Below are positions 25,349 through 39,200 of a DNA stretch of 64,000 nt, piece by piece. The notes beneath the pieces are model-generated. The model was given only the letters and a program-made list of their open reading frames with translations, made no database searches and was not told the origin of the DNA. Every line of letters starts with the position of its first letter. Position 1 is the stretch's first letter. The DNA comes from Hippasteria phrygiana (lineage: Eukaryota; Echinodermata; Asteroidea; Valvatida; Goniasteridae). Location: NCBI GenBank assembly GCA_037893225.1, contig JAZGUH010000271.1, positions 2,046,001 to 2,110,000 of the forward strand. Direction: 5' to 3'. A program made the translations under genes and the position numbers.

Positions 25349-28300
25349 GAAGCCGCCGATGATTGCAACATGTAGCGCCAGATCTAAGCTATCCATACAT
25401 GTCAAAATTACTGTATTTGGTTGATATTTCATGCAATTATGAATGAGTAAAGCAAGTCCATACCCCAGGGAATTTGACAGGCATGGAGCAATAAATAGAA
25501 GGTAATATGCACACAGATGGTGGCCGGGAAGAAAATAAACATTGCGAGGTTTGAATTTTCTCCACAAGTTTTAACTCTAGGAAGCCGCCGATAATTGCAT
25601 CATGTAGCGCCAGATCTAAGCTATACATACATGGCAAAATTACTGCATTTTGTTGATATTTCATGCAATTATGAATGAGTAAAGCATGTCCATACCCCAG
25701 GAAATTTGACATGCATGGAGCAATACATAGACGGTAATATGTACACAGATGTTGGCCGGGAAGAAAATAAACATTGCGAGGTTTGAATTTTCTCCACAAG
25801 TTTGAACTCTGGGAAGCCGCCGATGATTGCAACATGTAGCGCCAGATCTAAGCTATACATACATGTCAAAATTACTGCATTTGGTTGATATTTCATGCAA
25901 TTATAAATGAGTAAAGCAAGTCCATACCCCAGGGAATTTGACATGCATGGAGCAATAAATAGAAGGTAATATGCACACAGATGGTGGCCGGGAAGAAAAT
26001 AAACATTGCGAGGTTTGAATTTTCTCCACAAGTTTGAACTCTGGGAAGCCGCCGATGATTGCAACATGTAGCGCCAGATCTAAGCTATACATACATGTCA
26101 AAATTACTGCATTTGGTTGATATTTCATGCAATTATAAATGAGTAAAGCAAGTCCATACCCCAGGGAATTTGACATGCATGGAGCAATAAATAGAAGGTA
26201 ATATGCACACAGATGGTGGCCTTGAAGAAAATAAACATTGCGAGGTTTTAATTTTCTCCACAAGTTTGAACTCTAAGAAGCCGCCGATAATTGCAACATG
26301 TAGCGCCAGATCTAAGCTATCCATACATGTCAAAATTACTGAATTTGGTTGATATTTCATGCAATTATGAATGAGTAAAGCAAGTCCATACCCCAGGGAA
26401 TTTGACATGCATGGAGCAATAAATAGACGGTAATATGTACACAGATGTTGGCCGGAAAGAAAATAAACATTGCGAGGTTTGAATTTTCTCCACAAGTTTT
26501 AACTCTAAGAAGCCGCCGATGATTGCAACATGTAGCGCCAGATCTAAGCTATCCATACATGTCAAAATTACTGAATTTGGTTGATATTTCATGCAATTAT
26601 GAATGAATAAAGCAAGTCCATACCCCAGGGAATTTGACAGGCATGGAGCAATAAATAGACGGTAATATGTACACAGATGTTGACCGGAAAGAAAATAGAC
26701 ATTGCGAGGTTTGAGTTTTCTCCACAAGTTTGAACTCTAGGAAGCCGCCGATGATTGCAACATGTAGCGCCAGATCTAAGCTATCCATGCATGTCAAAAT
26801 TACTGTATTTGGTTGATATTTCATGCAATTATGAATGAGTAAAGCAAGTCCATACCCCAGGGAATTTGACAGGCATGGAGCAATAAATAGAAGGTAATAT
26901 GCACACAGATGGTGGCCGGGAAGAAAATAAACATTGCGAGGTTTGAATTTTCTTCACAAGTTTTAACTCTAGGAAGCCGCCGATAATTGCATCATGTAGC
27001 GCCAGATCTAAGCTATACATACATGGCAAAATTACTGCATTTTGTTGATATTTCATGCAATTATGAATGAGTAAAGCATGTCCATACCCCAGGGAATTTG
27101 ACATGCATGGAGCAATACATAGACGGTAATATGTACACAGATGTTGGCCGGGAAGAAAATAAACATTGCGAGGTTTGAATTTCCTCCACAAGTTTGAACT
27201 CTGGGAAGCCGCCGATGATTGCAACATGTAGCGCCAGATCTAAGCTATACATACATGTAAAAATTACTGCATTTGGTTGATATTTCATGCAATTATAAAT
27301 GAGTAAAGCAAGTCCATACCCCAGGGAATTTGACATGCATGGAGCAATAAATAGAAGGTAATATGTACACAGATGTTGACCGGAAAGAAAATAGACATTG
27401 CGAGGTTTGAATTTTCCGCACAAGTTTGAACTCTAGGAAGCCGCCGATGATTGCAACATGTAGCGCCAGATCTAAGCTATCCATACATGTCAAAATTACT
27501 GTATTTGGTTGACATTTCATGCAATTATGAATGAGTAAAGCAAGTCCATACCCCAGGGAATTTGACAGGCATGGAGCAATAAATAGACGGTAATATGTAC
27601 ACAGATGTTGGCCGGAAAGAAAATAAACATTGCGAGGTTTGAATTTTCTCCACAAGTTTTAACTCTAGGAAGCCGCCGATAATTGCAACATGTAGCGCCA
27701 GATCTAAGCTATCCATACATATCAAAATTACTGCATTTGGTTGATATTTCATGCAATTATGAATGAATAAAGCAAGTCCATACCCCAGGGAATTTGACAG
27801 GCATGGAGCAATAAATAGACGGTAATATGTACACAGATGTTGGCCGGAAAGAAAATAAACATTGCGAGGTTTGAATTTTCTCCACAAGTTTTAACTCTAA
27901 GAAGCCGCCGATGATTGCAACATGTAGCGCCAGATCTAAGCTATCCATACATGTCAAAATTACTGTATTTGGTTGATATTTCATGCAATTATGAATGAGT
28001 AAAGCAAGTCCATACCCCAGGGAATTTGACAGGCATGGAGCAATAAATAGAAGGTAATATGCACACAGATGGTGGCCGGGAAGAAAATAAACATTGCGAG
28101 GTTTGAATTTTCTCCACAAGTTTTAACTCTAGGAAGCCGCCGATAATTGCATCATGTAGCGCCAGATCTAAGCTATACATACATGGCAAAATTACTGCAT
28201 TTTGTTGATATTTCATGCAATTATGAATGAGTAAAGCATGTCCATACCCCAGGGAATTTGACATGCATGGAGCAATACATAGACGGTAATATGTACACAG

Positions 28301-30559
28301 ATGTTGGCCGGGAAGAAAATAAACATTGCGAGGTTTGAATTTTCTCCACAAGTTTGAACTCTGGGAAGCCGCCGATGATTGCAACATGTAGCGCCAGATC
28401 TAAGCTATACATACATGTCAAAATTACTGCATTTGGTTGATATTTCATGCAATTATAAATGAGTAAAGCAAGTCCATACCCCAGGGAATTTGACATGCAT
28501 GGAGCAATAAATAGAAGGTAATATGCACACAGATGGTGGCCGGGAAGAAAATAAACATTGCGAGGTTTGAATTTTCTCCACAAGTTTGAACTCTGGGAAG
28601 CCGCCGATGATTGCAACATGTAGCGCCAGATCTAAGCTATACATACATGTCAAAATTACTGCATTTGGTTGATATTTCATGCAATTATAAATGAGTAAAG
28701 CAAGTCCATACCCCAGGGAATTTGACATGCATGGAGCAATAAATAGAAGGTAATATGCACACAGATGGTGGCCTTGAAGAAAATAAACATTGCGAGGTTT
28801 TAATTTTCTCCACAAGTTTGAACTCTAAGAAGCCGCCGATAATTGCAACATGTAGCGCCAGATCTAAGCTATCCATACATGTCAAAATTACTGAATTTGG
28901 TTGATATTTCATGCAATTATGAATGAGTAAAGCAAGTCCATACCCCAGGGAATTTGACATGCATGGAGCAATAAATAGACGGTAATATGTACACAGATGT
29001 TGGCCGGAAAGAAAATAAACATTGCGAGGTTTGAATTTTCTCCACAAGTTTTAACTCTAAGAAGCCGCCGATGATTGCAACATGTAGCGCCAGATCTAAG
29101 CTATCCATACATGTCAAAATTACTGAATTTGGTTGATATTTCATGCAATTATGAATGAATAAAGCAAGTCCATACCCCAGGGAATTTGACAGGCATGGAG
29201 CAATAAATAGACGGTAATATGTACACAGATGTTGACCGGAAAGAAAATAGACATTGCGAGGTTTGAGTTTTCTCCACAAGTTTGAACTCTAGGAAGCCGC
29301 CGATGATTGCAACATGTAGCGCCAGATCTAAGCTATCCATGCATGTCAAAATTACTGTATTTGGTTGATATTTCATGCAATTATGAATGAGTAAAGCAAG
29401 TCCATACCCCAGGGAATTTGACAGGCATGGAGCAATAAATAGAAGGTAATATGCACACAGATGGTGGCCGGGAAGAAAATAAACATTGCGAGGTTTGAAT
29501 TTTCTCCACAAGTTTTAACTCTAGGAAGCCGCCGATAATTGCATCATGTAGCGCCAGATCTAAGCTATACATACATGGCAAAATTACTGCATTTTGTTGA
29601 TATTTCATGCAATTATGAATGAGTAAAGCATGTCCATACCCCAGGGAATTTGACATGCATGGAGCAATACATAGACGGTAATATGTACACAGATGTTGGC
29701 CGGGAAGAAAATAAACATTGCGAGGTTTGAATTTCCTCCACAAGTTTGAACTCTGGGAAGCCGCCGATGATTGCAACATGTAGCGCCAGATCTAAGCTAT
29801 ACATACATGTAAAAATTACTGCATTTGGTTGATATTTCATGCAATTATAAATGAGTAAAGCAAGTCCATACCCCAGGGAATTTGACATGCATGGAGCAAT
29901 AAATAGAAGGTAATATGTACACAGATGTTGACCGGAAAGAAAATAGACATTGCGAGGTTTGAATTTTCCGCACAAGTTTGAACTCTAGGAAGCCGCCGAT
30001 GATTGCAACATGTAGCGCCAGATCTAAGCTATCCATACATGTCAAAATTACTGTATTTGGTTGACATTTCATGCAATTATGAATGAGTAAAGCAAGTCCA
30101 TACCCCAGGGAATTTGACAGGCATGGAGCAATAAATAGACGGTAATATGTACACAGATGTTGGCCGGAAAGAAAATAAACATTGCGAGGTTTGAATTTTC
30201 TCCACAAGTTTTAACTCTAGGAAGCCGCCGATAATTGCAACATGTAGCGCCAGATCTAAGCTATCCATACATATCAAAATTACTGCATTTGGTTGATATT
30301 TCATGCAATTATGAATGAATAAAGCAAGTCCATACCCCAGGGAATTTGACAGGCATGGAGCAATAAATAGACGGTAATATGTACACAGATGTTGGCCGGA
30401 AAGAAAATAAACATTGCGAGGTTTGAATTTTCTCCACAAGTTTTAACTCTAAGAAGCCGCCGATGATTGCAACATGTAGCGCCAGATCTAAGCTATCCAT
30501 ACATGTCAAAATTACTGTATTTGGTTGATATTTCATGCAATTATGAATGAGTAAAGCAA
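25349..30559. repeat. 11-monomer HOR in tandem (2,552-bp unit, 2.04 copies)
   Basis: The unit repeats at exactly 2,552 bp. Bases 25,349-28,007 match 27,901-30,559, with differences limited to single bases, for example CCCCAGGAAATT near 25,702 and TCTTCACAAG near 26,955 in the first copy. Shared rare marks include GGTGGCCTTGAAG with GTTTTAATTTTC (about 26,220 and 28,772), CCATGCATGTC, and TTGACATTTCATG. Identity starts where CTCTAGG meets CTCTAAG and ends at 28,008/30,560 (CAAGTCC versus CAAATCC). This is the clearest long HOR in the window. Confidence 0.8.
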
Positions 30560-31047
30560 ATCCATACCACAGGGAATTTGACATGCATGGAGCAATAAAT
30601 AGACGGTAATATGTACACAGATGTTGGCCGGCAAGAAAATAAACATTGCGAGGTTTGAATTTCCTCCACAAGTTTGAACTCTGGGAAGCCGCCGATGATT
30701 GCAACATGTAGCGCCAGATCTAAGCTATACATACATGTCAAAATTACTGCATTTGGTTGATATTTCATGCAATTATAAATGAGTAAAGCAAGTCCATACC
30801 CCAGGGAATTTGACATGCATGGAGCAATAAATAGAAGGTAATATGCACACAGATGGTGGCCGGGAAGAAAATAAACATTGCGAGGTTTGAATTTTCTCCA
30901 CAAGTTTGAACTCTAAGAAGCCGCCGATAATTGCAACATGTAGCGCCAGATCTAAGCTATCCATACATGTCAAAATTACTGAATTTGGTTGATATTTCAT
31001 GCAATTATGAATGAGTAAAGCAAGTCCATACCCCAGGGAATTTGACA
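30560..31047. repeat. Junction segment between the 11-monomer array and the 31.0-kb block
   Basis: About two monomers of ordinary satellite lie here, marked by CCATACCACAGG, GGCCGGCAAG, ATTTCCTCC and then the GAAGG / ATGCAC / GGTGGCCGGG group. The first part recurs at about 36,128 downstream of the partial 11-monomer copy. There is no non-satellite sequence at the junction. Confidence 0.65.
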
Positions 31048-33180
31048 TGCATGGAGCAATAAATAGACGGTAATATGTACACAGATGTTGGCCGGAAAGA
31101 AAATAAACATTGCGAGCTTTGAATTTTCTCCACAAGTTTTAACTCTAGGAAGCCGCCGATAATTGCAACATGTAGCGCCAGATCTAAGCTATCCATACAT
31201 GTCAAAATTACTGCATTTGGTTGATATTTCATGCAATTATGAATGAATAAAGCAAGTCCATACCCCAGGGAATTTGACAGGCATGGAGCAATAAATAGAC
31301 GGTAATATGTACACAGATGTTGGCCGGAAAGAAAATAAACATTGAGAGGTTTGAATTTTCTCCACAAGTTTTAACTCTAAGAAGCCGCCGATGATTGCAA
31401 CATGTAGCGCCAGATCTAAGCTATCCATACATGTCAAAATTACTGTATTTGGTTGATATTTCATGCAATTATGAATGAGTAAAGCAAGTCCATACCCCAG
31501 GGAATTTGACAGGCATGGAGCAATAAATAGACGGTAATATGTACACAGATGTTGGCCGGAAAGAAAATAAACATTGCGAGGTTTGAATTTTCTCCACAAG
31601 TTTTAACTCTAGGAAGCCGCCGATAATTGCAACATGTAGCGCCAGATCTAAGCTATCCATACATGTCAAAATTACTGCATTTGGTTGATATTTCATGCAA
31701 TTATGAATGAGTAAAGCAAGTCCATACCCCAGGGAATTTGACATGCATGGAGCAATAAATAGAAGGTAATATGCACACAGATGGTGGCCGGGAAGAAAAT
31801 AAACATTGCGAGGTTTGAATTTTCTCCACAAGTTTGAACTCTAAGAAGCCGCCGATAATTGCAACATGTAGCGCCAGATCTAAGGTATTCATACATATCA
31901 AAATTACTGCATTTGGTTGATATTTCATGCAATTATGAATGAATAAAGCAAGTCCATACCCCAGGGAATTTGACAGGCATGGAGCAATAAATAGACGATA
32001 ATATGTACACAGATGTTGGCCGGAAAGAAAATAAACATTACGAGGTTTGAATTTTCTCCACAAGTTTTAACTCTAAGAAGCCGCCGATGATTGCAACATG
32101 TAGCGCCAGATCTAAGCTATCCATACATGTCAAAATTACTGTATTTGGTTGATATTTCATGCAATTATGAATGAGTAAAGCAAATCCATACCCCAGGGAA
32201 TTTGACATGCATGGAGCAATAAATAGACGGTAATATGTACACAGATGTTGGCCGGAAAGAAAATAAACATTGCGAGGTTTGAATTTTCTCCACAAGTTTT
32301 AACTCTAGGAAGCCGCCGATAATTGCAACAAGTAGCGCCAGATCTAAGCTATCCATACATGTCAAAATTACTGCATTTGGTTGATATTTCATGCAATTAT
32401 GAATGAATAAAGCAAGTCCATACCCCAGGGAATTTGACAGGCATGGAGCAATAAATAGACGGTAATATGTACACAGATGTTGGCCGGAAAGAAAATAAAC
32501 ATTGCGAGGTTTGAATTTTCTCCACAAGTTTTAACTCTAGGAAGCCGCCGATGATTGCAACATGTAGCGCCAGATCTAAGCTATCCATACATGTCAAAAT
32601 TACTGTATTTGGTTGATATTTCATGCAATTATGAATGAGTAAAGCAAGTCCATACCCCAGGGAATTTGACATGCATGGAGCAATAAATAGACGGTAATAT
32701 GTACACAGATGTTGGCCGGAAAGAAAATAAACATTGCGAGGTTTGAATTTTCTCTACAAGTTTTAACTCTAGGAAGCCGCCGATAATTGCAACATGTAGC
32801 GCCAGATCTAAGCTATACATACATGTAACAATTACTGCATTTGGTTGATATTTCATGCAATTATGAATGAGTAAAGCAAGTCCATACCCCAGGGAATTTG
32901 ACATGCATGGAGCAATAAATAGACGGTAATATGTACACAGATGTTGGCCGGAAAGAAAATAAACATTGCGAGCTTTGAATTTTCTCCACAAGTTTTAACT
33001 CTAGGAAGCCGCCGATGATTGCAACATGTAGCGCCAGATCTAAGCTATCCATACATGTCAAAATTACTGTATTTGGTTGATATTTCATGCAATTATGAAT
33101 GAGTAAAGCAAGTCCATACCCCAGGGAATTTGACATGCATGGAGCAATAAATAGACGGTAATATGTACACAGATGTTGGC
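31048..33180. repeat. Second copy of the 14.3-kb block
   Basis: This copy matches 14,344-16,476 at an offset of 16,704 bp and lacks that copy's private changes. It includes the GAGCTTTG, CATTGAGAGG, CTAAGGTATTCATAC, CATTACGAGG and CAACAAGTAGCG monomers in the same order. It stops at 33,181, where the sequence becomes TTGGCTGGCAAG while the 14-kb copy continues TTGGCCGGAAAG. Confidence 0.74.
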
Positions 33181-33402
33181 TGGCAAGAAAATAAACATTG
33201 CGAGGTTTGAATTTCCTCCACAAGTTTGAACTCTGGGAAGCCGCCGATGATTGCAACATGTAGCGCCAGATCTAAGCTATACATACATGTCAAAATTACT
33301 GCATTTGGTTGATATTTCATGCAATTATAAATGAGTAAAGCAAGTCCATACCCCAGGGAATTTGACATGCATGGAGCAATAAATAGAAGGTAATATGCAC
33401 AC
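33172..33402. repeat. Short 231-bp monomer with the window's only detected indel
   Basis: All other monomers read ACACAGATGGTGG or a same-length variant at this point. Bases 33,399-33,408 read ACACAATGGT, missing one G between 33,403 and 33,404. The deletion therefore falls at this monomer's right edge or just inside its neighbour, depending on the phase chosen. Every landmark downstream is shifted by exactly one base relative to the 232-bp grid. It also fuses two overlapping stop-free frames into one 197-codon frame on the minus strand (33,093-33,686), a chance product. Confidence 0.8.
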
Positions 33403-33403
33403 A

Positions 33404-34136
33404 ATGGTGGCCGGGAAGAAAATAAACATTGCGAGGTTTGAATTTTCTCCACAAGTTTGAACTCTAAGAAGCCGCCGATAATTGCAACATGTAGCGCCAG
33501 ATCTAAGCTATCCATACATGTCAAAATTACTGAATTTGGTTGATATTTCATGCAATTATGAATGAGTAAAGCAAGTCCATACCCCAGGGAATTTGACATG
33601 CATGGAGCAATAAATAGACGGTAATATGTACACAGATGTTGGCCGGAAAGAAAATAAACATTGCGAGCTTTGAATTTTCTCCACAAGTTTTAACTCTAGG
33701 AAGCCGCCGATAATTGCAACATGTAGCGCCAGATCTAAGCTATCCATACATGTCAAAATTACTGTATTTGGTTGATATTTCATGCAATTATGAATGAGTA
33801 AAGCAAGTCCATACCCCAGGGAATTTGACAGGCATGGAGCAATAAATAGACGGTAATATGTACACAGATGTTGGCCGGAAAGAAAATAAACATTGCGAGG
33901 TTTGAATTTTCTCCACAAGTTTTAACTCTAGGAAGCCGCCGATAATTGCAACATGTAGCGCCAGATCTAAGCTATCCATACATGTCAAAATTACTGCATT
34001 TGGTTGATATTTCATGCAATTATGAATGAGTAAAGCAAGTCCATACCCCAGGGAATTTGACATGCATGGAGCAATACATAGAAGGTAATATGCACACAGA
34101 TGGTGGCCGGGAAGAAAATAAACATTGCGAGGTTTG
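33404..34136. repeat. Ordinary satellite segment between blocks
   Basis: About three monomers lie here, including GAGCTTTG, a CTGTATTTGG monomer with GACAGGCATGG, and a CAATACATAGAAGG monomer. A similar series appears at about 45.9-46.4 kb, 12,296 bp (53 monomers) away. No gene or non-satellite sequence is present. Confidence 0.6.
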
Positions 34137-36296
34137 AATTTTCTCCACAAGTTTGAACTCTAAGAAGCCGCCGATAATTGCAACATGTAGCGCCAGATCT
34201 AAGCTATCCATACATGTCAAAATTACTGAATTTGGTTGATATTTCATGCAATTATGAATGAGTAAAGCAAGTCCATACCCCAGGGAATTTGACATGCATG
34301 GAGCAATAAATAGACGGTAATATGTACACAGATGTTGGCCGGAAAGAAAATAAACATTGCGAGGTTTGAATTTTCTCCACAAGTTTTAACTCTAAGAAGC
34401 CGCCGATGATTGCAACATGTAGCGCCAGATCTAAGCTATCCATACATGTCAAAATTACTGAATTTGGTTGATATTTCATGCAATTATGAATGAATAAAGC
34501 AAGTCCATACCCCAGGGAATTTGACAGGCATGGAGCAATAAATAGACGGTAATATGTACACAGATGTTGACCGGAAAGAAAATAGACATTGCGAGGTTTG
34601 AGTTTTCTCCACAAGTTTGAACTCTAGGAAGCCGCCGATGATTGCAACATGTAGCGCCAGATCTAAGCTATCCATGCATGTCAAAATTACTGTATTTGGT
34701 TGATATTTCATGCAATTATGAATGAGTAAAGCAAGTCCATACCCCAGGGAATTTGACAGGCATGGAGCAATAAATAGAAGGTAATATGCACACAGATGGT
34801 GGCCGGGAAGAAAATAAACATTGCGAGGTTTGAATTTTCTCCACAAGTTTTAACTCTAGGAAGCCGCCGATAATTGCATCATGTAGCGCCAGATCTAAGC
34901 TATACATACATGGCAAAATTACTGCATTTTGTTGATATTTCATGCAATTATGAATGAGTAAAGCATGTCCATACCCCAGGGAATTTGACATGCATGGAGC
35001 AATACATAGACGGTAATATGTACACAGATGTTGGCCGGGAAGAAAATAAACATTGCGAGGTTTGAATTTCCTCCACAAGTTTGAACTCTGGGAAGCCGCC
35101 GATGATTGCAACATGTAGCGCCAGATCTAAGCTATACATACATGTAAAAATTACTGCATTTGGTTGATATTTCATGCAATTATAAATGAGTAAAGCAAGT
35201 CCATACCCCAGGGAATTTGACATGCATGGAGCAATAAATAGAAGGTAATATGTACACAGATGTTGACCGGAAAGAAAATAGACATTGCGAGGTTTGAATT
35301 TTCCGCACAAGTTTGAACTCTAGGAAGCCGCCGATGATTGCAACATGTAGCGCCAGATCTAAGCTATCCATACATGTCAAAATTACTGTATTTGGTTGAC
35401 ATTTCATGCAATTATGAATGAGTAAAGCAAGTCCATACCCCAGGGAATTTGACATGCATGGAGCAATAAATAGAAGGTAATATGTACACAGATGTTGACC
35501 GGAAAGAAAATAGACATTGCGAGGTTTGAATTTTCCGCACAAGTTTGAACTCTAGGAAGCCGCCGATGATTGCAACATGTAGCGCCAGATCTAAGCTATC
35601 CATACATGTCAAAATTACTGTATTTGGTTGACATTTCATGCAATTATGAATGAGTAAAGCAAGTCCATACCCCAGGGAATTTGACAGGCATGGAGCAATA
35701 AATAGACGGTAATATGTACACAGATGTTGGCCGGAAAGAAAATAAACATTGCGAGGTTTGAATTTTCTCCACAAGTTTTAACTCTAGGAAGCCGCCGATA
35801 ATTGCAACATGTAGCGCCAGATCTAAGCTATCCATACATATCAAAATTACTGCATTTGGTTGATATTTCATGCAATTATGAATGAATAAAGCAAGTCCAT
35901 ACCCCAGGGAATTTGACAGGCATGGAGCAATAAATAGACGGTAATATGTACACAGATGTTGGCCGGAAAGAAAATAAACATTGCGAGGTTTGAATTTTCT
36001 CCACAAGTTTTAACTCTAAGAAGCCGCCGATGATTGCAACATGTAGCGCCAGATCTAAGCTATCCATACATGTCAAAATTACTGTATTTGGTTGATATTT
36101 CATGCAATTATGAATGAGTAAAGCAAATCCATACCACAGGGAATTTGACATGCATGGAGCAATAAATAGACGGTAATATGTACACAGATGTTGGCCGGCA
36201 AGAAAATAAACATTGCGAGGTTTGAATTTCCTCCACAAGTTTGAACTCTGGGAAGCCGCCGATGATTGCAACATGTAGCGCCAGATCTAAGCTATA
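34137..36296. repeat. Partial further copy of the 11-monomer HOR with a one-monomer insertion
   Basis: Bases from about 34,137 follow the 28.8-30.6 kb series at an offset of 5,335 bp (23 monomers minus the lost base). After about 35,417 the offset becomes 5,567 bp, exactly one monomer more. The cause is a local single-monomer duplication, annotated separately. The copy then runs through the CCATACCACAGG and GGCCGGCAAG monomers before joining the block at 36,297. Confidence 0.72.
35185..35686. repeat. Recent single-monomer tandem duplication
   Basis: Bases 35,185-35,454 are identical by eye to 35,417-35,686, 232 bp on. Both copies carry the rare combination GAAGG + ATGTAC + TTGACCGG + TTCCGCACAAG + TTGACATTTCATG. 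Adjacent monomers elsewhere in the window normally differ, so this looks like a fresh one-unit slippage or unequal exchange. The sister arrays at 27.3 and 29.9 kb have only one copy. Confidence 0.8.
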
Positions 36297-39200
36297 CATA
36301 CATGTCAAAATTACTGCATTTGGTTGATATTTCATGCAATTATGAATGAATAAAGCAAGTCCATACCCCAGGGAATTTGACAGGCATGGAGCAATAAATA
36401 GACGGTAATATGTACACAGATGTTGGCCGGAAAGAAAATAAACATTTAGAGGTTTGAATTTTCTCCACAAGTTTTAACTCTAAGAAGCCGCCGATGATTG
36501 CAACATGTAGCGCCAGATCTAAGCTATCCATACATGTCAAAATTACTGTATTTGGTTGATATTTCATGCAATTATGAATGAGTAAAGCAAGTCCATACCC
36601 CAGGGAATTTGACAGGCATGGAGCAATAAATAGACGGTAATATGTACACAGATGTTGGCCGGAAAGAAAATAAACATTGCGAGGTTTGAATTTTCTCCAC
36701 AAGTTTTAACTCTAGGAAGCCGCCGATAATTGCAACATGTAGCGCCAGATCTAAGCTATCCATACATGTCAAAATTACTGCATTTGGTTGATATTTCATG
36801 CAATTATGAATGAGTAAAGCAAGTCCATACCCCAGGGAATTTGACATGCATGGAGCAATAAATAGAAGGTAATATGCACACAGATGGTGGCCGGGAAGAA
36901 AATAAACATTGCGAGGTTTGAATTTTCTCCACAAGTTTGAACTCTAAGAAGCCGCCGATAATTGCAACATGTAGCGCCAGATCTAAGGTATTCATACATA
37001 TCAAAATTACTGCATTTGGTTGATATTTCATGCAATTATGAATGAATAAAGCAAGTCCATACCCCAGGGAATTTGACAGGCATGGAGCAATAAATAGACG
37101 ATAATATGTACACAGATGTTGGCCGGAAAGAAAATAAACATTACGAGGTTTGAATTTTCTCCACAAGTTTTAACTCTAAGAAGCCGCCGATGATTGCAAC
37201 ATGTAGCGCCAGATCTAAGCTATCCATACATGTCAAAATTACTGTATTTGGTTGATATTTCATGCAATTATGAATGAGTAAAGCAAATCCATACCCCAGG
37301 GAATTTGACATGCATGGAGCAATAAATAGACGGTAATATGTACACAGATGTTGGCCGGAAAGAAAATAAACATTGCGAGGTTTGAATTTTCTCCACAAGT
37401 TTTAACTCTAGGAAGCCGCCGATAATTGCAACAAGTAGCGCCAGATCTAAGCTATCCATACATGTCAAAATTACTGCATTTGGTTGATATTTCATGCAAT
37501 TATGAATGAATAAAGCAAGTCCATACCCCAGGGAATTTGACAGGCATGGAGCAATAAATAGACGGTAATATGTACACAGATGTTGGCCGGAAAGAAAATA
37601 AACATTGCGAGGTTTGAATTTTCTCCACAAGTTTTAACTCTAGGAAGCCGCCGATGATTGCAACATGTAGCGCCAGATCTAAGCTATCCATACATGTCAA
37701 AATTACTGTATTTGGTTGATATTTCATGCAATTATGAATGAGTAAAGCAAGTCCATACCCCAGGGAATTTGACATGCATGGAGCAATAAATAGACGGTAA
37801 TATGTACACAGATGTTGGCCGGAAAGAAAATAAACATTGCGAGGTTTGAATTTTCTCTACAAGTTTTAACTCTAGGAAGCCGCCGATAATTGCAACATGT
37901 AGCGCCAGATCTAAGCTATACATACATGTAACAATTACTGCATTTGGTTGATATTTCATGCAATTATGAATGAGTAAAGCAAGTCCATACCCCAGGGAAT
38001 TTGACATGCATGGAGCAATAAATAGACGGTAATATGTACACAGATGTTGGCCGGAAAGAAAATAAACATTGCGAGCTTTGAATTTTCTCCACAAGTTTTA
38101 ACTCTAGGAAGCCGCCGATGATTGCAACATGTAGCGCCAGATCTAAGCTATCCATACATGTCAAAATTACTGTATTTGGTTGATATTTCATGCAATTATG
38201 AATGAGTAAAGCAAGTCCATACCCCAGGGAATTTGACATGCATGGAGCAATAAATAGACGGTAATATGTACACAGATGTTGGCCGGAAAGAAAATAAACA
38301 TTGCGAGGTTTGAATTTTCTCTACAAGTTTTAACTCTAGGAAGCCGCCGATAATTGCAACATGTAGCGCCAGATCTAAGCTATACATACATGCAACAATT
38401 ACTGCATTTGGTTGATATTTCATGCAATTATGAATGAGTAAAGCAAGTCCATACCCCAGGGAATTTGACATGCATGGAGCAATAAATAGACGGTAATATG
38501 TACACAGATGTTGGCCGGAAAGAAAATAAACATTGCGAGGTTTGAATTTTCTCCACAAGTTTGAACTCTGGGAAGCCGCCGATGATTGCAACATGTAGCG
38601 CCAGATCTAAGCTATACATACATGTAAAAATTACTGCATTTGGTTGATATTTCATGCAATTATAAATGAGTAAAGGAAGTCCATACCCCAGGGAATTTGA
38701 CATGCATGGAGCAATAAATAGAAGGTAATATGCACACAGATGGTGGCCGGGAAGAAAATAAACATTGCGAGGTTTGAATTTTCTCCACAAGTTTGAACTC
38801 TAAGAAGCCGCCGATAATTGCAACATGTAGCGCCAGATCTAAGCTATCCATACATGTCAAAATTACTGAATTTGGTTGATATTTCATGCAATTATGAATG
38901 AATAAAGCAAGTCCATACCCCAGGGAATTTGACAGGCATGGATCAATAAATAGACGGTAATATGTACACAGATGTTGGCCGGAAAGAAAATAAACATTGC
39001 GAGGTTTGAATTTTCTCCACAAGTTTTAACTCTAAGAAGCCGCCGATGATTGCAACATGTAGCGCCAGATCTAAGCTATCCATACATGTCAAAATTACTG
39101 TATTTGGTTGATATTTCATGCAATTATGAATGAGTAAAGCAAGTCCATACCCCAGGGAATTTGACATGCATGGAGCAATAAATAGACGGTAATATGTACA

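Noticed and set aside
33093..33686. 197-codon minus-strand open frame
   Set aside because: The one-base deletion at 33,403 joins two repeat-derived frames. It is a chance fusion, with the same repeat peptide appearing twice.
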